Source of the DNA: Mesocentrotus franciscanus | Taxonomy: Eukaryota; Echinodermata; Echinoidea; Camarodonta; Strongylocentrotidae | DNA length: 64,000 bases | Assembly: GCA_037976565.1 (NCBI GenBank) | Contig: CP137672.1 | Location: 38,527,160 to 38,591,159, forward strand | Direction of reading: 5' to 3' | Shown here: one piece after another, positions 49,409 through 59,606 of the stretch | Numbering within the stretch: position 1 is the stretch's first letter | How the letters are laid out: each line of letters begins with the position of its first letter | Notes under the pieces: model-generated | The model's database searches: none | What the model was told of the DNA's origin: nothing | The model's input: only the letters and a program-made list of their open reading frames with translations | Made by a program: the position numbers and the translations under genes

Positions 49409-50180
49409 TTGTATTTGATGTCACTGTGGATAATTGTTTGGGACATTGTGGTGCGATGTTGGCCTTGCCTTCTTCTTCAATTAGATTACTTGTAGATGCA
49501 AGTGTGTTCTTTTGCATAGTTTCACTGTCGACATCTTTGTTTGTGTCTTTCGGACATTGCGATATATTGTTCTGTTGAGGGTCATGTACTTTCACTTGGA
49601 TGAGTCTGTATGGTACACCATTTGGAAGATTCGTTATATGTGCCAATTGTAAACAAAATGCGTAAGCACCTGTCCATGTGTTCGTGTGCATCAACATGTG
49701 TCGTCCACCTATATCTTTTCTTGCATGTGTGTCAAAGATATAATATCCAGTGGTATGAGGCATTATAACAAAAGTATGTTCGTTGAATTCGACTAGGCAT
49801 CCATCTGACTTTCGTTGTGTATCTAGTGCATCTTCTAGTGCATTGATCAACGGAACTTTACTAGAGGGTACATTCGGTTCAGTTTGTTCTTCTATAAGAG
49901 GACCAGTGTGGGATTCACAAATTTCTAACTCAAAACATTTGTCAAAGGCATGAATTTTCTTTCCATTAGGATTGTTGGCCGATTCATGTGGATCACCCGG
50001 TATATCAGCGTCTTTAGCACATGTCACGATAGTATCAAGATCTGAAGAGGTCCATTTGCTCATGTCGTTGTTCTTAGAAAAAAGTGTAGCCATCACACCG
50101 ATTTCATAACTATGGTCGGAAGTTATTTGACTTTGTTGTTCATTCTCTTTACAGAAGTGCTCAAACTTTTTACGAAAACT
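49389..50180 (-). CDS. Papain-like (C76/DUF-type) domain, copy 1, catalytic Cys apparently lost
   Basis: The frame is open from 50180. MATLFSKNNDMSKWTSSDLD lines up with IAVLNSKFKKANQWKSSDLD of copy 2, and YYIFDTHARKDIGG with YFIFDSHSRSNRG, so the Asp-x-His pair is kept. Upstream of the alignment, SDHSYEIGV occupies the place of SGKQCVCNSL, leaving Ser where copy 2 has its catalytic Cys. This could be a pseudo-protease, or the true N-terminal part could be displaced by the frame change between 50123 and 50180. The C-terminal half is an acidic, Ser/Thr-rich linker. Confidence 0.55.
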   Translation of the reverse strand, partial: SFRKKFEHFCKENEQQSQITSDHSYEIGVMATLFSKNNDMSKWTSSDLDTIVTCAKDADIPGDPHESANNPNGKKIHAFDKCFELEICESHTGPLIEEQTEPNVPSSKVPLINALEDALDTQRKSDGCLVEFNEHTFVIMPHTTGYYIFDTHARKDIGGRHMLMHTNTWTGAYAFCLQLAHITNLPNGVPYRLIQVKVHDPQQNNISQCPKDTNKDVDSETMQKNTLASTSNLIEEEGKANIAPQCPKQLSTVTSNTNENPHQ

Positions 50181-51111
50181 CTATTGCTATTGTTTTCTTC
50201 GTTCTCTTTGGTGAAGTTTTTTCTTGTTTTGTCGTTGGCAAGGTCGTTCTCATTGGTGGTGATGTTCTTTTCTGTTTTGTCTTTGGCAATGTTTTTATTT
50301 CCACTTTGAGATTGCTTCAAATGTGATTTTTGTTTTTTTCTTGTTGATTTTGTGTACAAGTATGCCATCGCTTTCCCAATGTATGTGACACCTTTCTCTC
50401 GACCTTTGACTTTGTCCATGCTAGAATATGTGTCATTATTCGCATTCGTTGCTTTACGGCACACACCTTTTTCATTAAGCGGCTTAGTTCTCCTTGATTT
50501 TACCGTTCTCCAAATTTCGGCACTATCATCAGCAGTTACATCAGTTCGATCATTATTGGTTCTCTTCCTAAATGTATTTCTTCTGAATGTAGTTTTAATG
50601 TCACTTGTACACGATTGGCAATCATTATCATCGATTCTTTTACTATTCTGACATTCACCAGACTTCCTTTTCTTTGTGGTTGATTGGTTTGGCGAAAGTG
50701 ATCTTTTCTTGCCCCGAGGAATATGCTTTTTCCCACTTGATGAAGATTTGTTTCTCTTTTCTCGTGCATGAGTTATAGGACTTGGCTGTGCTGCATGGTC
50801 ATTATCATTATTGTCTTTCGTTAGATGTTCGTACATGTTTACGTCAATAGGGATACCGAAATGGTCATATAGGCGCTTAGACAAATTGTTGTTACCACAA
50901 TAGCAACATATCCATACTACGTGAGCATTAGTCAACTCTTCTGCAGAAGGTAATCCCATACATGGCACATGGTAATGGTTCAAGCATGTTTCACAGGTTG
51001 TTTTGTTCTCATTCTCTTGAATATCTAGGCCACAGACACAACAATCCACATTGCCTTTCATGATGCACGTGTTACCATCCGGTCCAACTGATGTGTCCGT
51101 TTCTAACATGG
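50123..51111 (-). CDS. PHD-finger N-terminal region of the Helentron protein
   Basis: The frame runs from 51151, and its first ATG is at 51109-51111, so I start there (328 residues). A Cys4-His-Cys3 zinc-binding pattern is clear: CCVC, CETC, HYHVPC, then WICCYC, a PHD finger. PHD fingers read histone tails or act in ubiquitin ligases, and they occur at the N terminus of some Helitron-type proteins. After it comes a long Lys/Arg/Ser-rich region with several nuclear-localisation-like clusters (RGKKRSL, TKKRKSG). It stops at 50123, 27 bases before the next frame's first likely start, consistent with a frame change inside one protein or with a separate short ORF. Confidence 0.75.
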
Positions 51112-51151
51112 TTTTAATGATTAGCCGTACACTCGATACGAATTGGCTCAA

Positions 51152-51684
51152 GACTTCACGTATATAATTTAGACGAAAAAAATGCAGTCTCTTAACTTAT
51201 GTCTATATATGATATATAGTTCTTCAATATATAATGGTTTTCTTTTGTTTTAATGATTATAACATAGGCTTACACACTTTTGTGCATATACTGAAGCTTT
51301 AGTAAACAGGTTTATCTCACCGTCACTCTTTTTATATCTACTTTGCACACTAACCCCTCGTTTTATTCGATTATAAACAAATTTTACGTCACTCTTGGTT
51401 TCACGTTCTTGAAATTTCTTTCCTTAACAATCAATCACACTGTGCCTCTTCTATCAAACTGTGCTAAATTATTTGCGTTCCTGTAAGTTATACAAAGACT
51501 ATCTTGCCTTTATTCAATGAATCAAACACACTCCTTTATTTAGTCTCTCTTATAATCTCGAATATACATGTACCACTATGCTCAAATATCCGTTCCTTGA
51601 CAGTCAGTTTCGCTTTTCCTCTAGTCTCTTATGCAATCTCCCGTTTTCTTTGTGCAATATTTGTGTTGACTTTAACGTTCTGTA

Positions 51685-51715
<31 letters not shown>

Positions 51716-52960
51716 TTTTAAATATCAGAAAATTCACTCTTTATCATTAATTTATTTACATTCAACCTTATATACAGTATGCTTAAGAACTCATATACCA
51801 ATATATCCTTCACTTTTACACCAAGAATTAAAGAAATTCACACGTTTACACTTTTTAAAGATTTGTAATCATTTATTTAATATTCTTTCCAAGTCTTTTC
51901 CAATTCGTTCCAAGTCTTTTCCAATTCGTTCCAAATCTTTTCCAATTCGTTTCAGATCTTATTTCAAGCGTTATTGGGATGAATCGTTCATGAAAAAATG
52001 AGATGAAATGAATGAAATGAGCTCACAGACAGTGATCAACAGCTGTGATAAATTCTTCTGAAATATGAACATGTAATGATTTCTTTGCTTTTGGGAAATG
52101 TCTTTTTCAAGGGAGGTGAAATGAGTGGAGGTGAAAAATATTTCAATCCAACAAGACGTCTGAAAATGGAAGGAGTGTATAGAAGACACACAATACAAAG
52201 TACACAAAACATATACCGTACTGAAAACCCAGGACCTGCAGACAGAGAAAAGAAAAGAAAAAGATATGCATGAGACATACAAAAAGGGATGAAATGCTTT
52301 TAAACCATCAGTATTGTTTGGATATATATCAATTTATGTTAATATTTTGTTTTGATATTGAATATAAAAAAGGCCATTCAATTACGATTCATTCCATAAT
52401 ATGCAATTTTCTCAAAATTTGCTATCAAACTCTAAAGAAAACAAATTAGAAGGCTATAGGCAATCTTGAAATTGATATGTGTGTTACAAAATAGCTTTGG
52501 TGTTGAGCTCCCCTTGTCACACATACAATTGAGGATGCAACAAAACCTCTCCAACCTTCAAAATATATTTTCTTTTCTACATTTTAAGTACACACACATG
52601 AAGTATATCTATGGGATCATGCTTTCATGAAGGGGGTACAAAAACATGTTAACTTTTTATCTGATCATTCTAATTTAATGAGAGTGAATAAAGGGCCTAA
52701 ATTTTTTCTCCCTTACTCTCTATTCTTTTTTGTTGTCATGCCTCCCTCTTCCCCTATTCAAATGCCAGCTGCATTCATGGTCTTTTATTTTCAAGGGACT
52801 GCTTTCATCAGGCCTCCCCTATTCTTATTTACATTTTCTCTACCTACTTTCTTGTCCCATGATATATAACATGTTCTTTGTGTGTTTCCTCTCCAATCCC
52901 AGCTAAATTTGATTGGCCATTCACAGCCTCTATATTGTTCTATGTCTGGGTGAATCAAAG
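51152..52960. other. Unassigned AT-rich DNA upstream of the Helentron
   Basis: No credible gene on either strand. Contains a (TA)n tract with T run at ~51680-51720, and a 21-bp tandem repeat (TTCCAAGTCTTTTCCAATTCG-like, about three copies) at ~51890-51960. If the element's 5' end lies here I could not recognise it. Confidence 0.5.
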
Positions 52961-52970
52961 GGATGCTTAC

Positions 52971-53124
52971 GTGAATGATGAAGACGGTTGAAAGTGTAGA
53001 GAATGTGCTGATTACCATAGAGGTTGGTACAGAGGCGAGGTAACTTGGGATGAAAGTTTGTCACAAGGGGTATTCTGGCGGTGGTGGTTTGGTTTGGAGT
53101 CTTCGTTGTCAGAGTACGGAAGAT
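52971..53124 (-). pseudogene. Exon-like fragment with reverse-transcriptase-type motif
   Basis: A 154-bp open stretch flanked on the minus strand by an acceptor-like TTTTTTTGGACAG and a donor-like GTAAGC. It encodes RIPLVTNFHPKLPRL and GNQHILYTFNR, reminiscent of the IP(L/F)V-x2-YHP-x-LP stretch near the C-terminal end of Penelope-like and some other reverse transcriptases. No further RT motifs are nearby. It may be an exon of a domesticated or decayed element; the family call is weak. Confidence 0.35.
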
Positions 53125-53703
53125 CTGTCCAAAAAAACAGGAAAAACATGAATGCACTGAACTAATTTCACAACTCAATTCTGATAGGAATCTGCCAACC
53201 ACATCTGATACACAATTATGAGCTATTTATGCTTATATATAAGCTTTGACCATGTCCTTTGTCCTATTAAACCTTAAAACAAAAATGTTTATTAGAGCCC
53301 CAAGATTTATAGGTACCAAATGTGCTATTTGACAACTGGATCCTGAGTTATTGAAAAATACCAGCTATTGCGGCATGAGGCCTGTGTCTTTGACCTTTGA
53401 CCTTATAATTTAAAAACTACAATGGCTTCCTGAGAAACTGACATGGTCCAAGTCTGACTGAAATCTGAAATTCAGTACTTGAGATTTACAATTATAAGCT
53501 AATTTAGCATAAACATTGAGCTCTGCGAACTTTGACCCAATGACCCCCAGATCAATTACCAAGCATCTCATGAAACATACATGGCCCAAGTACAGTGAGA
53601 ATCTGAAAATAGGTTCATCTGATAATGCAACCACAAGCTATTTACAAAAATATTGACCTTTGTGCCCTTTGGTTGCTTACTAACAAGCAAATAACCACCA
53701 TTA

Positions 53704-53723
53704 CTTCTTCTTCTTCTTCTTCT
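53704..53723 (+). repeat. (TTC)n microsatellite
   Basis: About six to seven uninterrupted TTC units immediately before the tandem duplication. Confidence 0.8.
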
Positions 53724-53807
53724 ACTTGACATACTAGACACCCTGTAAACATAATGCCTCTACCTACTTATGAGGCATAAAAATAACCCTTTCTTCTCCC
53801 AACTTAC

Positions 53808-53914
53808 TAAAGAAATGAAGGAATGTTTCCTGGCTGTTTGTACACTCTATAGGACTGAGGCGTCAGTTGGATTGCCTTTGGAAATTGCCTGCACGATGAA
53901 GAGCATGGAAAGAT
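53808..53914 (-). other. Exon-like block, copy 1 (107 bp)
   Basis: On the minus strand it is open in one frame (IFPCSSSCRQFPKAIQLTPQ...), preceded by a strong acceptor-like tract (TTTTTTTCTGGTTAG) and followed by GTAAGT. The encoded segment is not recognised. Its length (107) would change phase if spliced to its own duplicate, so the two copies cannot be consecutive exons in this frame. Confidence 0.3.
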
Positions 53915-54242
53915 CTAACCAGAAAAAAAGAGAAACAAGAATATGTATTAAAACCAAATGAAAGCTTTTCCACATAAAAAGAGATATATCAGAGCTTTAG
54001 TGTATTTCCAGCTGCTGACAAAATAATAGTCTTGCTTAATTGTACAGTTAGTCTACCCAATGTTTTATCATTGCAATAGGCCTGTACATTATATGTTGGC
54101 CGAAAAATAGGAGGGGGCGCACTAATGGAGTACATTTAATGACGTGGCACAGGGCCTGAAATACTAGTAGGGCTCACACAAATAAATAAGTCCCAGATAT
54201 GTTATCATGTAAATGGATGCTCATCAAAAAACAATATTAAAA

Positions 54243-55183
54243 CTAGAAAAGTCAACGCAAAGCGTCGCATCCCCTCGCAGGGTACAAATGGCCTATATAC
54301 GTCAAAACAAGTTACCTCCATTAGACTATAATGGACTATATACTATTATATTACTAGGCAAGGAAGTTAACCACATTTTCACATATATAATTAGGTGTTT
54401 TTGCATATTTAATGAGCTATGACCTTTCACCTTTGACCTATATACTCTGAAATCGAACTTAGGCTGTGTTTTGATACTATTTACCTTCATATCAAATTTC
54501 ATTAAAATCTGTCAAACATTACTAAAGTAATCGATCGGAAACCAGATATGCATATTTAATGAGCTATGACCTTTGACCTACATACTTGGAAATTGAACTT
54601 AGGCTGTGTTTTGATACCATGTACCTTCATATCAAATGTGATTAAAATCCGTCAAACATTACTAAAGTTATCGATCGGAAACCAGATTCGCATATTTAAT
54701 GAGCTATGACCTTTGACCTACATACTCGGAAATTGAACTTAGGCTGTGTTTTGATACCATGTACCTTCATATCAAATTTCATTAAAATCTGTCAAACATT
54801 ACTGAAATTATCGATCGGAAACCAGATTCGCATATTTAATGAGCTATGACCTTTGACCTACATACTCGGAAATTGAACTTAGGCTGTGTTTTGATACCAT
54901 GTACCTTCATATCAAATTTCATTAAAATCTGTCAAACATTACTGAAATTATCGATCGGAAACCAGATTCGCATATTTAATGAGCTATGACCTTTGACCTA
55001 CATACTTGGAAATTGAACTTAGCCTGTGTTTTGATACCATGTACCTTCATATCAAATTTGATTAAAATCCGTCAAACATTACTGAAGTTATTGATCGGAA
55101 ACCAAATTTGTTACGCACACACAGAAGGAAGGACGGACAGCGGCGTTTCTATATCCCCTCCGACTTCGTCGGCGAGGGGATAA
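54243..55183 (-). mobile_element. Non-autonomous Helentron-like element (HINE-like), 941 bp
   Basis: Boundaries come from the empty copy at 56018: ATTAAAA|CAAGTG is continuous there but split here. There is no target-site duplication beyond a 3-base AAC ambiguity. On the minus strand it starts TTATCCCC and ends GACTTTTCTAG. It has 10-bp subterminal inverted repeats (ATCCCCTCGC at 54269-54278 and its complement at 55172-55181), a 5' hairpin (TATCCCCTC facing GAGGGGATA, 55152-55182) and a short 3' hairpin (ACGC/GCGT) 8 bases before CTAG. The inside is a 140-bp tandem array. This is the Helentron-associated non-autonomous structure. Confidence 0.85.
54404..55110 (+). repeat. 140-bp tandem array inside the 941-bp element
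   Basis: About five units. The CATATTTAATGAGC position occurs at 54404, 54551, 54691, 54831 and 54971, a 140-bp period except for the first step (147). Each unit includes TGACCTTTGACCT and ATCGATCGGAAACCAGA. Confidence 0.9.
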
Positions 55184-55473
55184 CAAGTGTATGCGACTGC
55201 ATCACCTATATATATATATATATGCCTCCGCCCTTAAAATCTGGTATTTCATGAGTTGACCTCCATGACCTTTGACCTAATTATTCCAAATCTAATCAGA
55301 TTGTCGTCCTGTGGTGATACATACTATCATCAAGTTTGAAGTTCATAACTCAAATAGTTCTAAAGAGATCACGGTAACAAAGCCAATATTTGGAATTTCA
55401 TAAGTTGACATCTGTGACCCTTGACCTTTGACCTAGTTAATCCAAAATCTAATCAGATTGTCTCTTATGGTGA

Positions 55474-56262
55474 TCGTACCAGACATCCTGAAAACATAAT
55501 GCCTCTACCTACTTATGAGGCATAAAAATAACCCATTCTTCTCCCAACTTACTAAAGAAATGAAGGAATGTTTCCTGGCTGTTTGTACAGTCTACAGGAC
55601 TGAGGCGTCAGTTGGATTGCCTTTGGAAATTGCCTGCACGATGAAGAGCATGGAAAGATCTGACCAGAAAAAAAGAGAAATAAGAATATATGTATTAAAA
55701 CCAAATCTACTCTAATGAAAGCTTTTCCACACAAAAGAGATATATCAGAGCTTTAGTGTATTTCCAACTGCTGACAAAATAATAGTCTTGCTTAATTATA
55801 CAGTTAGTCTACCCAATGTTCTATCATTGCAATAGGCCTGTACATTATATGTTGGCCAAAAAGGGCGCATACCCTTGCGCCCTCTGATCCACCACTAATG
55901 GAGTACATGTAATGATGTGGCACAGGGCCTGAAATACTAGTAGGGCTCACACAAATAAATAAGTCCCAGATATGTTATCATGTTGTAAATGGACGCTCAT
56001 CAAAAAACAATATTAAAACAAGTGTATGCGACTGCATCACCTATATATATATATGCCTCCGCCCTTAAGATCTGGTATTTCATGAGTTGACCTCCATGAC
56101 CTTTGACGGTTTGACCTAATTATTCCAAATCTAATCAGATCGTCTCTCAAGTGGTTCACGAGATATCGACATAACGATGCCAATACCTTGAATCCATAAG
56201 TTGACCTCTGTGACCCTTGACCTAGTTAATCTAAAATCTACTCAGATTGTTTTCCTATGGTA
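55474..56262. repeat. Tandem duplication copy 2 (empty site)
   Basis: Closely matches copy 1 and lacks the 941-bp insertion, with continuous ATTAAAACAAGTG at 56011-56023. Contains the second exon-like block and TA-rich microsatellite. Confidence 0.8.
55553..55659 (-). other. Exon-like block, copy 2 (107 bp)
   Basis: Same as copy 1 with an acceptor-like CTGGTCAG and donor-like GTAAGT. Also open in the same frame despite several substitutions. Confidence 0.3.
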
Positions 56263-56263
56263 A

Positions 56264-56433
56264 TAAGCAAATAATTACCGTTGGTGAAGGTGATCGGACA
56301 AACTATCACTTCCGAGGCGATCTGATGTAGCTATCTTTCCGGAGCGAAGCTGAGGAAAGATAGCGTATACATTCAGATCGCCGAGGAAGTGATAGTTTGC
56401 CATCACCTGAAACCAAAAGGTGATTATTTGCTT
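56264..56433. repeat. 170-bp imperfect palindrome P1
   Basis: Arms AAGCAAATAATTACC and GGTGATTATTTGCTT, with nested matching blocks such as CAAACTATCACTTCC, CGATCTGA and GCTATCTTTCC. Confidence 0.75.
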
Positions 56434-56772
56434 TATATTCCACATCGGAAACATTTCACTTCTTCCGTCATTTTAGAGCAACAAGTCATCAATTGACAGC
56501 TAGCTAGCAAGTGACGGTGTACGATACAGTGTACAGTATGCAGTATGGTGGCATGACCATAGCTCGCGCGTGACCAAAGTTCGCGTACTAACACTAAAAG
56601 AGCTTAAAGAGGAGAGCAATACGCAACGCACTTTCACTGAAGATAGTAGTACTATCTGGACAGTGTAACAAACTTTTCTTCTCCCATCAATGATGGGCGA
56701 ACTATCTTTCATCACGTGATTTCTTTTTGACCAATCGTAGAGCAAGATTCTTAGTACCGTATGTGGAATATA
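56434..56772. mobile_element. TIR element E1 (MITE-like)
   Basis: Ends TATATTCCACATCGG and CCGTATGTGGAATATA form terminal inverted repeats with a one-base indel. No coding capacity. Shares GACCAATC, GCAAGATTCTTAGTA and the TIR with E2. Confidence 0.6.
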
Positions 56773-56774
56773 AT

Positions 56775-56945
56775 AAGCAAATATTAACCGACTACGAAGG
56801 TAATGGTACAAACTATCATCGCCGAGGTGATCGATCGGGGCTACTATCATCAAGAGCCGCAAGCGAGGGATGATAGCAGCCCCGAGATCACCAAGGCGAT
56901 GATAGTTTGTATCCATTGCCCAGTAAAGGAGGTTAATATTTGTTT
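56775..56945. repeat. 171-bp imperfect palindrome P2
   Basis: Arms AAGCAAATATTAACC and GGTTAATATTTGTTT; inner blocks CAAACTATCATCGCC and GCTACTATCATC with their complements. Diverged copy of P1, 511 bp downstream. Confidence 0.75.
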
Positions 56946-57235
56946 TATATCCCACATCGGCAATAATAATTAAAAGAACTAGGTTTTCGCTCGCGGCGTT
57001 CTGATCCTGCAGACAGTTTAGATTCTGCAGACAGTTTAGCTTCAGCAGATATCGATAGATATCGATATCATTTCGCGTAACCTACTTTGCTATGCTTATT
57101 CAATGGGCAAGTGGGGCAGCAGCAAAAAATTACTGTACAAAAGTACTATCGCAGGGTGATAGTACTAATCTATCAATGATCATGTGACCTAGTTTAGACC
57201 AATCAGATTGCAAGATTCTTAGTATGTGGGATATA
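56946..57235. mobile_element. TIR element E2 (MITE-like)
   Basis: Starts TATATCCCACATCGG and ends TATGTGGGATATA. Related to E1. With P1-E1 before it, P2-E2 looks like a second copy of a composite ~0.5 kb unit. Confidence 0.6.
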
Positions 57236-57885
57236 ATATGTACTATGATCAAGTCATGAAGTGTGAAGTTCATATTTCAAGCAGTTTCTGAGATATCACG
57301 ATAAGGAAGCGAGACGGACGTACATGTACACACTACAGACATACGGATGAAAAACCCAAAAGCCTGATGTCTCATGATGAAAAACGTTATAATTCATATA
57401 GCAGAGACAGCATAAAAATACCTGGTAAATTAACGGCAAAGCAAGCTGGGCATAGTTAAATTTATCCCAACAACGCAAGAACTGCAACTCACACACACTT
57501 AAGGACCCTAATTGGAACTTTGTCAGCTTTAAAAACTAGATGGATGTTCGACTGCGCGCATGGAGCGATTTTACAAACCAAAACAGAAACAATTTTAAAA
57601 ATTCAAGTTTCATTTTAATCCATTTATATGTTCTCAGAATATCGTGATTACAAGCTATTTTTCATATACATGTAGCCTATGCCCCTTTGATCTTTGACCT
57701 CATGACCCTAAAACCTAATCAGTTCATTAGCTCTGCAAGATACATACATGACCTAAGTTTGGCGGTAATCCTGCAATCCATTCTTGAAATAACGCGATCA
57801 AAAGCTATTTGTGCAAACATAATGGGCCCTGTGACCTTTGACCTTAGGACCCCAAAATCTAATCAGTTCATTGTAGTTCTGTAAG
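57236..57885. other. Unassigned DNA with dispersed TGACCTTTGACC repeats
   Basis: No credible gene. From ~57620 it holds two copies of a dispersed repeat with CTAATCAGTTCATT and TGACCTTTGACCT motifs; a third piece follows the next insertion at ~58885. Confidence 0.6.
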
Positions 57886-58882
57886 CCAGGCGCCATGTTT
57901 GGGTTCGGTTCGGTTCGGCAGAGTTCGGCAATTTTTTACACGAACATGGTTCGGTTCGGGGTTCTGTAATAATAATAGCAAGCAGCGTTATAGCTACGGT
58001 GGTCGGCACTGGGCGGGTCGGGCGGGCCCGACCTGCACGGAGGACTTCTGCCTATCACTCCTGATGAAAAACAGTTAAATCACTGCTTCCAACCGGCACG
58101 AATTTCACATATAAAAACTGCTTTAAAGTTTAAACGTAACTATTTGTAAAGAAAAGTAGTACTTACATTCATATTTCCGTCCTCAATCATGTTTTTTTTG
58201 CAATTTTACAAGAATCATGTTTTCAATTTGACAATACTTGATATTTTTAAAGATTTGCCGAAACGGTTATTGTATAATGTTACGAGTCATGTAAGCTGCC
58301 ATCTTGAATTTACCGATGTATACGTTATATACACAGAGATAGCAGCCCAGGCTCGTTCGATTACCGTTCTTTTAATTGTTTATGTTTAATAAGGTAAATA
58401 AAACAATTCACACTTTTCCTGAATAAATAAATTGAAATACTATAATATGTATTTATCGTTATTTATATGGCAAAATTTGACCGATATTGTTACAATTAAT
58501 TTTTAATTTTTTTATTGATTGGGTTTGACCGAACTTGTTTTGATCAGCGCCCAGTACACACGTGTATTCTTGTTTATAGCTTGCGATCGCAACGTTGCAG
58601 AGGTCAGGATTTGGGATTTAAATGGCGTCAGTGAAGTCGCGCCCACAACTGGAGAGGCATGAATCACAAAGGAGGAAAATGGGAAAAGAGTAAATATAGA
58701 ATGAGCAATCATGACATGAAAAATAGGTATAAAATGACAAGTTAATTAGCCTGCAAAAACGTTTACATTTTTCTGCCGAACACTCGAACCAGGCCTTTGC
58801 GTTCGGTTCAGTTCGGTTCGATTCGGAAGTGCCATGTTCGGCGAACTTCCGTTCCGTTCGGTGCGGCGGTTCGGCGACAGCA
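57886..58882. mobile_element. GTTCGG-rich insertion of unknown type
   Basis: Both ends carry GTTCGGTTCGG-type tracts (57900-57960 and 58770-58880), partly inverted, and CCATGTT. It interrupts the dispersed repeat between CAGTTCATTG (left) and TAGTTCATTGG (right), so AGTTCATTG may be a target duplication. No coding capacity seen. Confidence 0.4.
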
Positions 58883-59018
58883 CTAGTTCATTGGCTATGC
58901 AAGATACATACATGACCCAAGTTTGGCGGGAATCCATCAATCAGTTCTTGAGATAACGTGATCACGAGCTATTTTTGCATACATAATGAGCGTTGTGACC
59001 TTTGACCTTTTGACCCAA

Positions 59019-59606
59019 AACTCCAGCGTGGAGATACCCTACTAAAAATACCAAAAATCAACTAAATCTTCATTAATGGATCAAATAATGGTCATGATTT
59101 AAAAGTCGTTAAGTTTCTGACCTGTTTCGTGTCAATTTTCTTATCTTTTTGGAGTATTTTTCCTGAAAACGAATACCTATAATAATATACACTTTCTTAC
59201 TCGATTGAAGGCAAGCTGTTGCACAATACAATTGCATACCGTACCGACGTTGGGGTGCGTGCGGGCGCGCGAGTGCGTGAAGTTAGAGACCATAATGATC
59301 AATCGCTTTGATTAATTTAATGAGGATCTGAGGTTACAGTCGCTAACTTCACATACGCGCGCACCGGCACCCCATCGTCGGTACGGTGTGCAATTGTAAT
59401 GTGCAGCAGTTTGCTGTGAATCCCATATGAGAAAGTGTATATTATAAGTATTCGTTTTTAGGAAAAATACTCCAAAAAAGAATTAAAATTGACACGAAAG
59501 GGGTAAGAAACATAACGCCTTCTAAATCATGACCATTATTTTAACAATTGATGAAGATTTAGTTGACTATTGGTATGTTTTAGTGGGGTATCTCCACGCC
59601 GGAGTT
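59019..59606. mobile_element. Long foldback element (588 bp)
   Basis: Two arms of ~265 bp (59019-59286 and 59343-59606) are imperfect inverted repeats ending AACTCC and GGAGTT, with CGTGGAGATACCC mirrored by GGGGTATCTCCACG. The short spacer is 59287-59342. GC-rich segments lie next to the loop. No coding capacity; foldback MITE-like. Confidence 0.8.

Larger units (their letters stand above)
39556..51111 (-). mobile_element. Helentron (Helitron2)-like autonomous element, coding part, frameshifted
   Basis: The consecutive minus-strand reading frames give a RepHel protein set in this order: PHD finger; cysteine-protease-like plus OTU cassette, twice; basic repeats; Cys-rich and Helitron N domains; HUH Rep with two tyrosines; Pif1-type helicase; EEP endonuclease. 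Rep plus helicase defines a rolling-circle (Helitron) transposon, and the C-terminal endonuclease and OTU domains point to the Helentron branch. At least nine single-step frame changes interrupt it, several in homopolymers, so it is either a recently decayed copy or an intact one with assembly errors. Element ends were not found: a LINE tail abuts the 3' side (~39520), and no known 5' end is recognised beyond 51150. Confidence 0.85.
53728..55473. repeat. Tandem duplication copy 1, interrupted by a 941-bp insertion
   Basis: Without the insertion it is ~0.8 kb and matches 55474-56262 closely. It includes CATAATGCCTCTACCTACTTATGAGG, the exon-like block at 53808-53914, and TGACC-rich sequence after 55184. 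Confidence 0.8.

Noticed and set aside
51890..51960. Telomere-like or satellite array
   Set aside because: Only about three copies of a 21-bp repeat; too short and the wrong motif.
51504..52001. 165-residue plus-strand frame
   Set aside because: It includes a translated TA microsatellite, T run and 21-bp repeat; no domain and biased composition.
54404..55110. CRISPR-like array
   Set aside because: Units are 140-bp near-identical tandem repeats without unique spacers, in a eukaryotic transposon.
56500..56955. 151-residue minus-strand frame
   Set aside because: It runs through TIR element E1 and palindrome P2 and has no recognisable motif.
58746..58940. Minus-strand frame with RTERN/RTELNRT
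   Set aside because: It is a translation of the GTTCGG tandem motif.
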